A DNA stretch of 64,000 nucleotides from Prostheceraeus crozeri. Lineage: Eukaryota > Platyhelminthes > Polycladida > Euryleptidae. Position 1 is the stretch's first letter. Each line of letters begins with the position of its first letter. The stretch is taken from positions 92,614-156,613 of the forward strand of contig CAJQUW010003051.1 of NCBI GenBank assembly GCA_907163375.1. Reading direction: 5' to 3'. Positions 25,243 to 36,044 of the stretch are shown here, one piece after another. The position numbers were made by a program, and so were the translations under genes. A model generated the notes under the pieces. That model saw only the letters and a program-made list of their open reading frames with translations, was not told the DNA's origin and did not search any database.

Positions 25243-25250
25243 TATATAAA
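25243..25250 (+). promoter_or_regulatory. TATA box of small cassette gene
   Basis: TATATAAA within GGGGTATATAAACCACTACC, 32 bp upstream of the ATG at 25282. A TCATTTCATTTCATTTC leader lies between. Confidence 0.6.
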
Positions 25251-25281
25251 CCACTACCTCTCATTTCATTTCATTTCAATC

Positions 25282-25550
25282 ATGCAGACGCCGAACAGTC
25301 AAGTCAGCTCTCCTCGCGGACCGCAGTTAAGGCCGCGAAATTTATTTGAGGAGTTTGTCAGGCTAGAGGAGCAAGACCAGAATAGTTTTTAAATCAAATC
25401 TTGCTCTGGATTGGCAATCCGATGACAGCAACTGCTGTCAATCCAACGGAATGGCGCTACATTCACTTTTTAGCCAGTGTACCAGTTAGTGTGGGAAGTC
25501 GACAGTGCTACCAAAGAGAGAGTCAAAGACTCTCTCAGCAGAATTGGTAG
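25282..25550 (+). pseudogene. small cassette gene of unknown function, one frameshift
   Basis: Starts 32 bp after a TATA box and ends 28 bp before the second stem-loop cassette. The first 36 codons (start MQTPNSQVSS, then an acidic helix FEEFVRLEEQ) end at a TAA in a run of five T. The next frame stays open for about 53 codons to a TAG at 25548 and includes 'VNPTEWRYIHFLASVPV'. A single-base homopolymer error or mutation therefore separates the two halves. No family recognised. The position between two cassette repeats is the best evidence that it is a gene. Confidence 0.45.
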
Positions 25551-25568
25551 GGTGCTAAGATGACGTTA

Positions 25569-25708
25569 CTCCGAGAACGAACCATTCGGCTCTCTTAAGG
25601 GCCACCATGGGGCAAGACATGATAGAACCTCCACGCGGTTTGCCCTGGGCAGTCTTCGGACTGGCGAATACTATCATTAAGTTGAATCTGCTATCAGTCA
25701 ACTTGAAC
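25569..25708 (+). repeat. intergenic cassette repeat, copy 2
   Basis: Second copy of the ~135-bp cassette, almost identical to copy 1 from GAGAACGAACC through CAGTCAACTTGAAC. It diverges at the downstream gene start. Confidence 0.8.
25588..25603 (+). terminator. histone-type 3' stem-loop, copy 2
   Basis: GGCTCT-CTTA-AGGGCC followed directly by ACCA, and by CAAGACATGATAGA about 8 bases later. This copy is the best match to the histone pattern of stem, ACC tail and purine-rich downstream element. Confidence 0.62.
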
Positions 25709-25826
25709 ATTATGCAGTCGATTGCTATCCCTGAAGCATTCTGCTTCGCTGTTGAGCAATTCATTGTTGAAAACCTTATATATGCCAGAAGATTGTAGCG
25801 CCTTCTTCATTCAATTTCAAGGCACG

Positions 25827-26027
25827 ATGGAAGCGACATCTGCCAACAGCATTCCCGTCTTCATCGGTGAAGACAACGCCATTCCCGAGTTCGTCATCCT
25901 CGACGAGTGGGCTGAAGAGGATGAGAAGAAGGGGAAGATTAAGAAGATCGTTTGGACGGATGAGGTGATGGACTCCGAATACCACTTCGCATCCGACAAG
26001 GTGCCAGATGCACCAGCACGACTTTAG
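25827..26027 (+). CDS. acidic small cassette protein (66 residues)
   Basis: ATG to TAG, acidic, with 'FVILDEWAEEDEKKGKIKK' in the middle. Upstream, an ATG at 25712 begins a frame (MQSIAIPEAF..) that shares its first bases with repeats at 26.97 and 27.18 kb and ends at a TAG at 25796. One indel would join it to this frame, so the real protein may be ~105 residues. The third stem-loop lies 98 bp downstream. No known domain. Function unknown. Confidence 0.45.
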   Translation: MEATSANSIPVFIGEDNAIPEFVILDEWAEEDEKKGKIKKIVWTDEVMDSEYHFASDKVPDAPARL

Positions 26028-26125
26028 GCGGTATAGGGTCTATGACAACCTACACCGTCATACCCATCGACTATTCCAGCCAATAGTCAACTTAATTGAC
26101 ACCATTGACACCGAGAACGAACATC

Positions 26126-26141
26126 GGCTCTCTTAAGGGCC
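26126..26141 (+). terminator. histone-type 3' stem-loop, copy 3
   Basis: GGCTCT-CTTA-AGGGCC followed by ACAACC. It lies 98 bp after the stop of the acidic small gene. The usual downstream element is displaced by the A/C-rich insertion. Confidence 0.55.
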
Positions 26142-26143
26142 AC

Positions 26144-26473
26144 AACCACTTCCAGCATCGATCTCCGTTTAACCCATCCCTAATCCCAACCACCCTTACC
26201 TTACCTTAACCAACACAATCACTTACCTCAGAACACCACACCAACAAAACAATCCTACAACCAACTAACCACACACACCATTCACAACCCCTTTACACTA
26301 CAAAAACATCAGACCAAACTACAATCAGCACATATACACCCACACCAAACCCCCCACCACACCAATCACTACAACAAACACTAATTCTAGAGCACACACC
26401 CCAAACAAAAAATCGGCAATCACACATATCAAAACACACACGCACCACCACACCCCAACCCTCCACTCCAAAA
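26144..26473. repeat. A/C-only low-complexity block
   Basis: About 330 bp made almost wholly of A, C and T with very few G on the + strand (CACCACACCAAC-like words, no strict period). Strong strand asymmetry without a regular unit. It interrupts cassette copy 3. The complementary open frame (Val/Cys/Gly-rich) is an artefact of the composition. Confidence 0.75.
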
Positions 26474-26612
26474 CCATGGGGCAAGAACATGATAGAACCT
26501 CCTACGCGGTTTGCCTCTGGGGCATAGCAGTCTTCAGGGACTGGCGAATACTTATCATTAAGTTGAATCTGCTATCCAGTCAACTTGAACGTTGCAAATG
26601 ACAGTTCGGTTG

Positions 26613-26828
26613 TTAATACTTCCTTTCGACGGGCGTTCCTGTTAAAGGTGCGGCGGTGTTGAAACACGTAGCTATGTATACCGCAAGGGACATTCGGCAA
26701 TGGTCAATCTTGTTAAACCTCTCTGCGTCATGTTTGCAAGTGATTGCCTCTGTCTCAACGTAGTATGCATTCGCGCCAGGGCGACATTTAGCCAACTGTC
26801 GAAGGTTGCCTAAAACTTTCCATTGCAT
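26613..26828 (-). CDS. hypothetical 71-residue protein
   Basis: ATG-started frame on the minus strand (start MQWKVLGNLR) with three spaced Cys and one His, not in a recognised zinc-finger spacing. It sits in non-repetitive GC-richer sequence within the Polinton. No promoter or poly(A) signal seen. Could be chance. Confidence 0.25.
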   Translation of the reverse strand: MQWKVLGNLRQLAKCRPGANAYYVETEAITCKHDAERFNKIDHCRMSLAVYIATCFNTAAPLTGTPVERKY

Positions 26829-26940
26829 ACGTTATGAGAACAATGAGTTCTACCTGTCTCTATCAATGAGACGAATTGATGAATGGAATGAAATGGGAGG
26901 ACACTCACGCGCCACACGCAACATAACACACTTCTCTCTT

Positions 26941-27350
26941 CCGTAGTCTAACAAGCTCTTTACACATGGATCGCAGTCGATTGCTATCCCAGAATCATGT
27001 AAGCTATCTTAATTTTATTTGACACTATTTTATATACCATCATCGTCCATATGAAATGTTTTAAGATTTACAAGCTAGACTAAGCGTGCTACTATTTCCA
27101 AATGAAAAAGTATACATGGTTAAATCATCCACTTAAGCCCATCCGTAGTCTAACAAGCTCTTTACACATGGATCGCAGTCGATTGCTATCCCTGTATCAG
27201 AAGTGTAAGCTATCTTAATTTATTTGACACTATTTTCATCTACCATTCATCGTCCATATGAAATGTTTTAAGGATTTACATGTTAGACTAAGCGTGCTAC
27301 TATTTCCAAATGAAAATGTATTACATGGTTAAATCATCCACTGAAGCCCC
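26941..27350 (+). repeat. direct repeat, two ~202-bp units
   Basis: Units start at 26941 and 27143 with CCGTAGTCTAACAAGCTCTT. They contain GATCGCAGTCGATTGCTATC (also partly present at 25713) and end near AAATCATCCACT. Differences are mostly single-base indels. Each carries a short ATG frame of less than 20 codons. Confidence 0.82.
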
Positions 27351-27401
27351 ATTCAAGTAAGTCAGTATGAAAGCAACAGATACATACGAAATAAAAATTT
27401 A

Positions 27402-27653
27402 TTATGGCATGTATTTCAAAAGGTCTTCATCGTCAATATCGTCCCAGAGTCTGGCTTCACATAGATAACAAAAACAGTTCAGTTGCTTTAATCGTTCTTC
27501 CACTGCGAGCCTCACTCTGTCAATATACTCCCACTCCTCAATAGTTCGTGGCTGGGAGTTAGGGGTGTACCACTCCCATAATTGGTGGAGGAATTTCGTG
27601 CTGGTGATCTCCATCACATCGTCAGTATCGTACTGGAGATACTTCCAGCTCAC
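27402..27653 (-). CDS. hypothetical 83-residue acidic protein
   Basis: Open frame on the minus strand, rich in acidic and aromatic residues, with 'LNCFCYLCEARLWDDIDDED' near the C-terminus. The stop TAA overlaps a perfect AATAAA poly(A) signal (complement of 27398-27403), which supports a real 3' end. The first codon is GTG, and a TTAACAG just upstream could be a splice acceptor, so the true start is probably in an upstream exon. Unknown family. Confidence 0.42.
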   Translation of the reverse strand: MSWKYLQYDTDDVMEITSTKFLHQLWEWYTPNSQPRTIEEWEYIDRVRLAVEERLKQLNCFCYLCEARLWDDIDDEDLLKYMP

Positions 27654-28056
27654 GCCTGTTAAGTCGGGACACTCCTTCTCACATACACTCTCTTCGTTGT
27701 CCGCTGGTCTAATAACACCTTCTCTACCTTCGTTGCCCAGCGTTTGGTGTTGAGGATGGAGGAAGGATGAATTTTGTGTTTGGTGTTGTCGGAGGGCTTG
27801 TCATGTTGACTGTGAATAATAACTTTGAAATGTTTTCTAATTCTTAAGCAACCAATCAGAATGAACAGCCAATGAATGATGAATATGAAAGTATATATGT
27901 AAAGTGACATTCGTGTCATTTCACTCTGTCTTTGTGACATATAAGTGAAGTGTTCTCTGACGAATTCTATATTTGAGGCGTACAAGTAACACTGCTCTCT
28001 CGTGAAGTCTCTATCTTGTTGAAGATATCAACCTTAAAACTCGATTTCGTTTTGAA

Positions 28057-28266
28057 ATGGTAAGTTGAAAAATTTTCTTCACTCATCTCCGTCAAACCCC
28101 GGGGTGTTGTGGTTAAATAGCATCTTCCTCAATTTACCATCAAACTTCGATCACCAACTCGCCCTCCCTTCTCGAGGAAAAGTTTAGAGTCGTTCGAGTC
28201 AAGGTGTAGGTTGTAACAATATACATGAGGACTTGAACAGAGATGATAGAATGAATTTATCTTTCA
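28057..28266 (+). other. possible initiator exon and intron
   Basis: ATG immediately followed by GTAAGT (28057-28065), as in the 235-residue gene of the virion block, with a CTTTCAG acceptor ending near 28267. It is upstream of the DNA polymerase remains and could be the polymerase transcript start. The sequence after the acceptor runs into a stop quickly, so this is speculative. Confidence 0.25.
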
Positions 28267-31189
28267 GGTGATGTGAGTTCCAGCTCAGGACTCTACGCGA
28301 CAAGGCAACGAGTGGAATGTTGCCGGGGGGGGGGGGGGGGGGGGACTGCGGACATATGTTACAAGGAAGCACAGTCTCCTTCGACTACATCAAACAACGT
28401 GGGTGTCAACGCAAAGCGCGGCGTCAATCTCCGGAGGTGAAGTTGATTCTGACGATGAACATCTCTTCTTGCGATTTGTGCCTCTTTCTTTTGATAGTCA
28501 CTTTCTGCGATCTTCGCACAGTGACTTCAACACACGCTGAAATGATCACTACACCACTGGTACCTCTACCATCTCCCACATTAAGGTTTCACATAATAAT
28601 TTAGTAGCGATCTCTGCTTGGAGTCCAAGACTCAAATAGTAGATTTTCTGAGGGCTCCTTCAAAATTCTAACTTTATCGGAAGCGCTCTTAAACAATTTA
28701 GACAACTTTTGAATGAGGCGCTCATCTACCTGTAAACTAAAATATATTAAGTTAGATTTTCAAAGGGTCAAGTGTCGGAGAGATACAGTTTCCTGTTCCT
28801 TCTCTTCCGCACCGAAGTGGTATTTAGACTGCGGAAGTCTTGGCTAAATTTTCACATTCAATGTTTAAAATAAAATGTAGATAAAATTCAATCATCGCGA
28901 CAAGGGCTATCATTTTTCTGATGGTGTGGACACTGCCATATTCAAATTCACTATTAGAATGTCATTGCAGCCTCGATGGGTACATTTAAATCTACACAAA
29001 CGTCGTTGTTTAATAAGAAAGCTGTCATCAATGTCGAATTGTTAAATGACAGTGTGTTTCTAATTTGCAAGTCCTATCCATCCTTCACTATAATGAATAT
29101 CAACGCGAATCGAAATCATACCTATAGCTATAGACAGTTGGGGATGAACTAGCTTTGAAGGTTGTGTAGTAACAACATGAAAAATCAAAGATGTGAAACG
29201 TTCCGAAAAAATCACCATACTAAGATTCAAAATTGTCGTTCACGTGTGGTGGAAGGTGGTTGGTTGAAGGGTGCCCGCTATAATTCACGTTCTATTTGTT
29301 ATGATCGTGTAGTCAACCTCTTATTAGTAACACAAGATGATTAGCGAGGAAGATGGCACTACTTGGTGTTCCCAAAATCTCTGCTTGTACACTCACTTGG
29401 GGCACTCTAAAGAGCGTGACATTTGTGTGTGTGTGTGACCCGCTGCATCGCTCCTTATCGAGTAAAGATAAATTGAAACTCACTATGAATAGGTGCAAGC
29501 GAGGTAAATTAAAAGGGAAACGCAGGCCCAAGATAAAATAATTTTCACACATAGAGGATAATGGTTGACGAATTATTTAAGTCCCCTGCGTGTACATTTA
29601 CGCAGACATAGAATGCTACTTTGTTGATGACGCATCCACAAGCCAGCAGCCATATCCTGCTACTGAAGCGTATGCATGACCACTTTAGGAATAGACAAAC
29701 AAATTGCATACTTGCAAGGTGAAAGATATGCATTTCAAAGATTTTCTACAGATTTTTCGAATAAAGGCTGCCTATATGTTCAGACAGATCATATGATTCC
29801 AAATCTGCAAGGCCGTTAAAAGTCACTACATATTGTCAAGATGAATGACAAAACAAAAAATTGAAAAGTACTGCACATCCAGTGTCCTACACTAATGTTT
29901 CATAAAAACGTTTTGATGACGATAAATTAAGAAAAGTTGAGTGATCATGATCACCATCATGGTAATTTTAGAATCGCACTTTTCTGCTTCCAAAATGTAA
30001 CTTTTCACTTAATTGGTGTACACGTTCGTGTACTATCCCGTCATTTTTCATAAACTTTTAAGGGCTTCTATGACAGTAGAGGCTCATAAAAGGAGGAGTT
30101 TTTGATTGCAGCCAGATGAATATCGTTGGCAGTTTAATTGTAATGCACAACTACGATTGAGAAAAATTCATGGCGAATTGGAACATAGCAAAAGTACCAG
30201 TAGATAAAACTAAGGGAATAAATAAGATCAAAGTACTTTCTGTCCGAAATAAAATTTTTATGATTCATTACCTCCAATTCATAGTTCAGGCGTCACTGTC
30301 TTAAGTCTCATGCGTCAGTCGAAATCTCAAAGTTATCTTGATTCCCCATAGTTCAAGACTTGATTGAAGAAACTATCTTTTATACCAGATAACTTAAACG
30401 GTTTATGGAAATTAATCCACTCGCAGAAGTATGAGTCTTATGTCCTTATGTGCGTATTTGTAGTGTCAAGTATGTCTAAAAACTAAATGAAACATACCTC
30501 TTTCCTTTCCACTTGACAAATGTTTCACAAAACGATGTTTGATTCGGTACGTCCAAGGATTGTCCTGGGTAGGAAGGTATTTATGGAATCCATGCTCAGG
30601 AAAGTGCTGTAAATGGGTTAAAATTTGATTGTAAAACGTTTTGGTTGTATGAATTATTGAGTTCGCACCTTTATCTTAGCGAATTAAGAATGTCATTGTG
30701 CTGTTTGCCTTGGGGTATTGATGTCAATTCAGAGAAGATTTTCGGAAACGGTAGGTGGCTGGATAAGCAAGTAATTAGTACAAATTAAGATTCCTGTCCC
30801 ACATTGACAGTCTTACCATGTCACCATGTACCTTTAATATGATCAGCCTGATATGAAATGACTGGGTTGAGACTTACATTGTCACGAGATGATAAGCTCT
30901 CTTACCTAATTGACCCGTGAGAGTGGTAATAATATTATTTGAGGCGCGGACTCTTGTAAATAATATTTCGCGGTCATGGTCTTCACATTTGTAGAGATTT
31001 GTTATTAAAACATCACGATATTGTTTAGATAAATCTTTTGCATAGAAACGAGGTAGGTGCATGGAGTCTATAACTCCGTATTTCCTAAAAGTACGTACTG
31101 ATAGATGACCAAGAAATAATTTATTTAGAACATGGTCATGAGTATCCTACTGTGCTCGAAATATCCCACTATATCGTCATTCCGAGTTT
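28267..31189. other. no assignable gene; presumed decayed 5' part of PolB unit
   Basis: The polymerase gene of a Polinton should extend about 2-3 kb upstream of the recognisable C-terminal part, but I cannot identify N-terminal polymerase motifs here by eye. There are many stops, and a run of 20 G at 28325-28344. Either the polymerase is heavily decayed or the sequence is of low quality. Confidence 0.35.
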
Positions 31190-32513
31190 AGTTGGTTAAA
31201 TCAAGATGAGCTTGAGTATTACTCCAACCCTTCAAACATACTGAAGATTCCAGATGAAGGTGATTGGGGATATTATTTTGAAGTGGTTTTGATTTATCCA
31301 AATAGCATTAAAAATAAAACTGCTGATTTCCCACTCGCACCTGAATCTGGTGAAGTGACTGAAGATATGTTTTCACCATTCATGTCACAAATTTCATAAT
31401 AACTTAATAGAGTGTGGACAGCCAGCAGGTACAAACCATGCCGCAAACTTTTACTGCACCCAAGTATGATGCAAAGAAAAATTAATTCGTCGTACACTTC
31501 TGCATATTAAAATTCTATTTAGAAATGGGCATGCTTCTAAAGTCAGTTCACCGCATTATCAAATTTAGACAGAAAGCCTTCCTCAAACCCTACATAGATA
31601 GTAACAGTCAAAAACGTGCACTCGCCAAAAATAATTTTGAAAGGATTTTTATAAATAGCAAAGAATAACATAGTCTATTCATGAGTAAAGGAAGAGACCA
31701 TGGAGGATGTCTAGAAAACGTGTTATAAGCCTGAACATTACAAACCTAGTCGTTGATGAACAAAAATAATCACACAAAGTTGATCCTCATTTAACACGCT
31801 GTCGTTTTTCTAGTTGATAGAGACATCAATCGATTGAGAGTGATCGTTGTAGGTGTTAAAATGATTAAATCAGAAGTTGAGTTGTGCAAACCCATCTATA
31901 TTGGGCAAGCCGTTTTAGATTATTCCAAGCTTGAAATGTATCAACTCTTCTACAAAATATTAAATCCATGCCCTCTCGTAAAAGAGGTTCGATTGCTGGG
32001 TGGTGATACAGATAGTTTCTTTTTAGGAATTACCACTCAAAAAGATTTAAATTTTAATGAAGTAGGTAAGTCATTAGAAAAATATTTTCGACACAATCTA
32101 ACTACAATCCCACTCATCAGCTCTATTCCATACAGAATAAAGCTCAAAAACTTGGTTGTTTTAAAGGAATTGAAACAGCAGGAAAAGGAAATAGCTATTG
32201 AAATGATTCTCTCCTCCGTCCTAAAATGTATTCCATGAAACTAAAATGAATGTGCAGATTTAGTTATTAAGCGTGCTAAAGGTATATCAAAAAATCCATT
32301 GTTCATAAAATGAAAAACATCGGTCTATAAGAAGGCCTATAAAAATAAAACTATAACGTTTGTCACTCTGCGCACAATCTTATAAAATCTCCAAGTTCAT
32401 ACTGTGAAAACGTAACGCGTTTCAAGACAGCGAAGCACCTTTCAGCATGGGCGGATAAGAGGTTGGTGTTGTTGGATAGGAACATAATAACACCAGTCTG
32501 TCTTCCATGAGAG
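31190..32513 (+). pseudogene. polB: protein-primed family B DNA polymerase, C-terminal part, broken
   Basis: Remains of the replicative polymerase of the Polinton. Recognisable blocks in order are 'GDWGYYFEVVLIYPNSIKNK' followed by ADFPLAPESGEV (31.25-31.36 kb), 'QKAFLKPYIDSNSQKRALAK' (31.57-31.62 kb), 'KPIYIGQAVLDYSKLEMYQL', the catalytic metal-binding 'GGDTDSFFLGI' (about 32.0 kb), 'PKMYSMKLK' (32.22 kb) and a C-terminal 'AKHLSAWADKRLVLLDRNII' before TGA at 32511. The pieces are spread over several frames with internal stops; the longest open stretch is 31834-32238. The catalytic Asp-Thr-Asp is retained, but some usually conserved positions differ. It converges on the capsid genes. Confidence 0.8.
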
Positions 32514-34829
32514 GATGAGACATGAGACAATAAAACATACCTCACACCCAAAAGATATAAAATCTCACGCCTCGCTACCACATTTCAGGATGTATGTATT
32601 GACATAATCATACTTTGTGCTCGTGTTATTTTGAACTCAGTGTTTTGTTCTTTGGTTTTTGTAGATTATACATGGTTGTTGTATTTTACGCGTATCGCAT
32701 GAGTGATCGTTTCTTTCCTTGTGAATATATGTGCCTACAGTCAGCGCCATTCCCCCCTAGATCTGTGAACATAGACTTTTTCATTATTACTTTATTTTTA
32801 TTTTCAAAACTAAACCATATCCACTAATGACTTCACTTTGTTTTCCGAAACGACATAAAGTTTAGATGGGATTTAGCGTATCTTTCACATGGGTTATGCA
32901 CTCTTTGTAAAACCATTGGTAATTTTCAGATAGCAATAAGAGGGTATAGTTAAGTTTGACGGAACGGGGATGATAGGAAAAATATCCATGTCCCCCCCCC
33001 CCCCCATCAACATCTTCTCGACTTATTCCATATGAAGCGTCGTTTATCATTGAATGAAATCATAGCGTTCGTAAAAAATGTTATGTCCCCCCTTTTATTT
33101 TTTTTCTCCACCAACAGATAGGGAAGAAGATATCAAATCACTTTTGAATGTAAATGTGATGTTCGGTGTATATTATTCAAGTGTTCATTGGTTGTTTTCT
33201 TATACCAATCGCTATGCGCAGCAGTAAAACACAGTTTTGTATTCAAGCATTGAAAAAACCAAAGAGTTTTTTCAACATTTTTACTCTAATTGACATTGAG
33301 TGTCATCACCAGTTTCAAGAACAGACGCGTTGATTTTCATTGAAAACGGGGAAATTAAGGTGTTGTCTGTTACATCTATATTTACTTTTCATCACATGTC
33401 TTAACTTCCTGTAGTGGTTATATAAGGATTTTACAATCTCACGATTTGAAGATTTTCGCTAACTGTATGATATAGGACGAGGGGGGGGGGCGGCATTATA
33501 TTGTTAAGCAACACTTTAGATTCTTATAAACTGGTAAAATTGTCTTGATGCGATAACCATAGATGTCACCACCATTATTCATTACTGAATCTGCTTTAGT
33601 GTGATATTCATGGTGAGAAGATACACCATTTCGCTTCCAAATAGGGTGTATAATGTCTTACAGACAAATGGCGCAGGTTTTTGGAGAGAAAATAAATGTA
33701 AGTTTGTCATTATATTTCTGATAAATAAACAAATTATTTTTGTCCGCCATAATCTTCTCGCCATACTTCTTACACCACGTCTCAATCCATCGTTTTACTA
33801 ACTCAATAAGTGATAAAGGTTGAGCACCACGCTTTTTCCAAAATGATGCGTTCTTCGCATTCTTCAAACATTCGTCATCAAATATGGTAATTATATAATG
33901 AAATTTGTTGATTGATTTGATTATAAACTTTTTTAACATTTGCAGTAGCAGTTGCCGTTTAGTGTAGTCCATGGCCAAAACGAGCTGCGTGATTAGAATT
34001 CATTATCCAAAACCTCAGTGTAAGACCTTTAGTAAAAAAGAATGAAGCGAAGGAAACTGTTTTTCTACCAACTCCAATGATTAGATAGTTAATATAAGCT
34101 CTCTGATTTTTATTCTTCATGATGGAATGATTACCCCTATTGAATGCTCTTAATAATTATTCATTCCAAAATGGTTCATAAGAATCTTATTTTATTGAAT
34201 CCATTTCCATCAGTTCCATTTCCATCTGCTGTTAAATTGTATTTGGGGAAAAAACGGGAATGCATTATTCATCAGTATTCCATTCAATGGGTGGCGAGGA
34301 GGTCAATATCATTTCTTACAAATCATTTCGCATTCTGAATATTGCTATCATAGCAAATACTAGAAAAACGCCAAACCTCCCATTCCCCACCTTCTAAATG
34401 TAGAGGACGATTTAATTATACTCATTTGTTGATGGTTTTATTTTTTGGGAAATTATTCATTAGAAGCATTACTGGGCAAGTAGATTAGTAGAAACGTAGT
34501 CCCTATTTTCATTTCCCTCTGTGTGTCTCCAGTACAGTCCCAGTAGCCTGTGCTCAAATATAATTAGCATTTTCTTTTGCATTAAACTCTTCATTCGGGA
34601 ATTGGAGTGTGATACTTGTCACTGCATTTTATGAAAAGGAATTCTCGAACGAAACAGCATCGTCATATTTGGGCAAATATCAATTTGTGGGATGTAGTTT
34701 GATATCAGCTTTGTATTATGCATTTCCTCTTGAACGTAGATAGTTAAAATAACTGCAGCTTTTCTTGGCTGGTATGGTTTCATTGCTAAGCAATGGAGCT
34801 TCAACATTTCCCACACGTTACATCTTCTC
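32514..34829. other. convergent intergenic region, no firm gene
   Basis: Lies between the 3' ends of PolB (+) and the penton-like gene (-). It contains a 14-C run (32992-33005) and a 10-G run (33481-33490). One minus-strand frame (33658-33978, 106 codons, Lys-rich, start MAMDYTKRQ) has no recognised domain. No element gene is identifiable. Confidence 0.4.
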
Positions 34830-35205
34830 CAATATTGGAAATATATCTGAAAATAGTTAATACGGGACGCGATAGCGACATGTCTGCACTAGCTTTGGTT
34901 ACAGTACACTTTAAAGATAAATTTTGATCAAAGGCCAAAAAGTCCATTAGAGTTATATCCCTAATTGTTCAATTCCTTTTCCACTTATAGTGAGAGACAA
35001 AAACACCGTCTTTTTTTCAGGAAAAATTTGAAATCTGTTGCTAATTAATATTCATTTTAATTAATCTACAACAAATTTAACCCGAAAGTATAATGCGAGG
35101 CTCAAAAACAACTCTTGTTTCAGTATAAGATACACCTAAAATGCTCTACACACTTCCTGTATAAACGATACGGCCCATCTCTGTATCAAAATTGATTTGA
35201 CCTTT

Positions 35206-36009
35206 TCACATGGGAAATGTTTGCATATCAAGATTTTCATGAACAGCTGCAGAACGATGTCGTAAGAACTGATGAAAATCTTTTGAACAAACTAATACTA
35301 GATCATCATCATTTAATTTGCTTATTGCAATATGATTAGATGATTTAATATAAGTCAATGTTGCCACTTGTTTACCATCAACTCGAAGGAGATAATTAAA
35401 TTTCTTCAATAATGTTTCAGGAGTCATGTTTGTCTTTCTTGGCTTAATCACAATCTTCTTCACCAACGTCTTCTCATTTCTTGGAATAAGATCTACATAA
35501 TAAGCTTCCTCTCGATATATTAACTGTTTATGACCACTTATGTGGTAATTAACGTTAAAATTATCATAGCTTGTTAAGGCGCTAGCGAGGTAACCTAAAT
35601 CATTTCTTAAACTTGGACTTAAACCAACAATCCAATCTTTCTCAACTACATGATGTACATAATTATAATCATCATTGTGCGGAGTAAATTGGACAATATG
35701 TTTACTCGCTTTATTCAAGAAATCATATATAAACTTTTTACATGATAAGAGATCTTTCTTTGGCCACTGTGGAATGTATACTCGGCACCCCTTTTCACAT
35801 TGATAAGCAGCTGTACGCCTCATATTAATAGTCATCACCTCATGATCAAAAGTATAGACACAGTTGCTATAAACAAGTTGAGTGACACCCACTTCCCAAT
35901 TCCCATTTAGCTGTTGTGCATGATCAATGGGAGTAGAAAAGAGTGCGGCTCGATTACTAGTAAATCTCTTTGTAGCCGCATTGCTAAGCAAAATATGATA
36001 AAACGACAT
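35206..36009 (-). CDS. penton-like minor capsid protein (Polinton), 3' end frameshifted
   Basis: A 267-residue product from the ATG at 36009 (MSFYHILLSNAATKRF). An upstream non-ATG extension is not used. It has the N-terminal pattern of the Polinton/adintovirus protein usually proposed as the single-jelly-roll penton subunit: a short beta strand, then Ser/Asn, then 'LNGNWEVGVTQLVYSNCVYT' at about residue 40. In the virion it would occupy fivefold vertices. Comparison with copy B shows coding similarity continuing beyond the TGA here to about position 34965 in another frame, so the stop is probably caused by a small indel and the true protein is ~70-80 residues longer. Last gene of the leftward virion block; its start faces the PC4-like gene 35 bp away. 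The assignment to penton is by family pattern only. Confidence 0.6.
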   Translation of the reverse strand: MSFYHILLSNAATKRFTSNRAALFSTPIDHAQQLNGNWEVGVTQLVYSNCVYTFDHEVMTINMRRTAAYQCEKGCRVYIPQWPKKDLLSCKKFIYDFLNKASKHIVQFTPHNDDYNYVHHVVEKDWIVGLSPSLRNDLGYLASALTSYDNFNVNYHISGHKQLIYREEAYYVDLIPRNEKTLVKKIVIKPRKTNMTPETLLKKFNYLLRVDGKQVATLTYIKSSNHIAISKLNDDDLVLVCSKDFHQFLRHRSAAVHENLDMQTFPM

Positions 36010-36044
36010 TTTTATATTGCTGATCTGCAACTTTGCATAACATC
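36010..36044. promoter_or_regulatory. short divergent intergenic region with TATA-like box
   Basis: Only 35 bp separate the ATG of the penton-like gene (-) from the ATG of the first PC4-like gene (+). It contains TATATTGC and, on the minus strand, CAATATAAAAATG. Both promoters must overlap each other or the opposite coding region. The same spacing is kept in copy B (62737-62770). Confidence 0.4.

Larger units (their letters stand above)
26111..26595 (+). repeat. intergenic cassette repeat, copy 3, split
   Basis: Third copy of the cassette. Its 5' part (GAGAACGAACATCGG..GGCCAC) ends at about 26143 and its 3' part (CCATGGGGCAAGA.. to CAACTTGAACGTTG) resumes at about 26474. About 330 bp of A/C-rich DNA lies exactly between the stem-loop and the downstream element. 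The 3' part carries more one-base insertions than copies 1 and 2. Confidence 0.7.

Noticed and set aside
25088-26141. A host histone gene cluster
   Set aside because: No histone coding sequence is visible before any of the three stem-loops; only the 3'-end signal matches.
26293-26490. 65-codon minus-strand Val/Gly/Cys frame
   Set aside because: Arises from the G-poor A/C-rich block and shows no motif.
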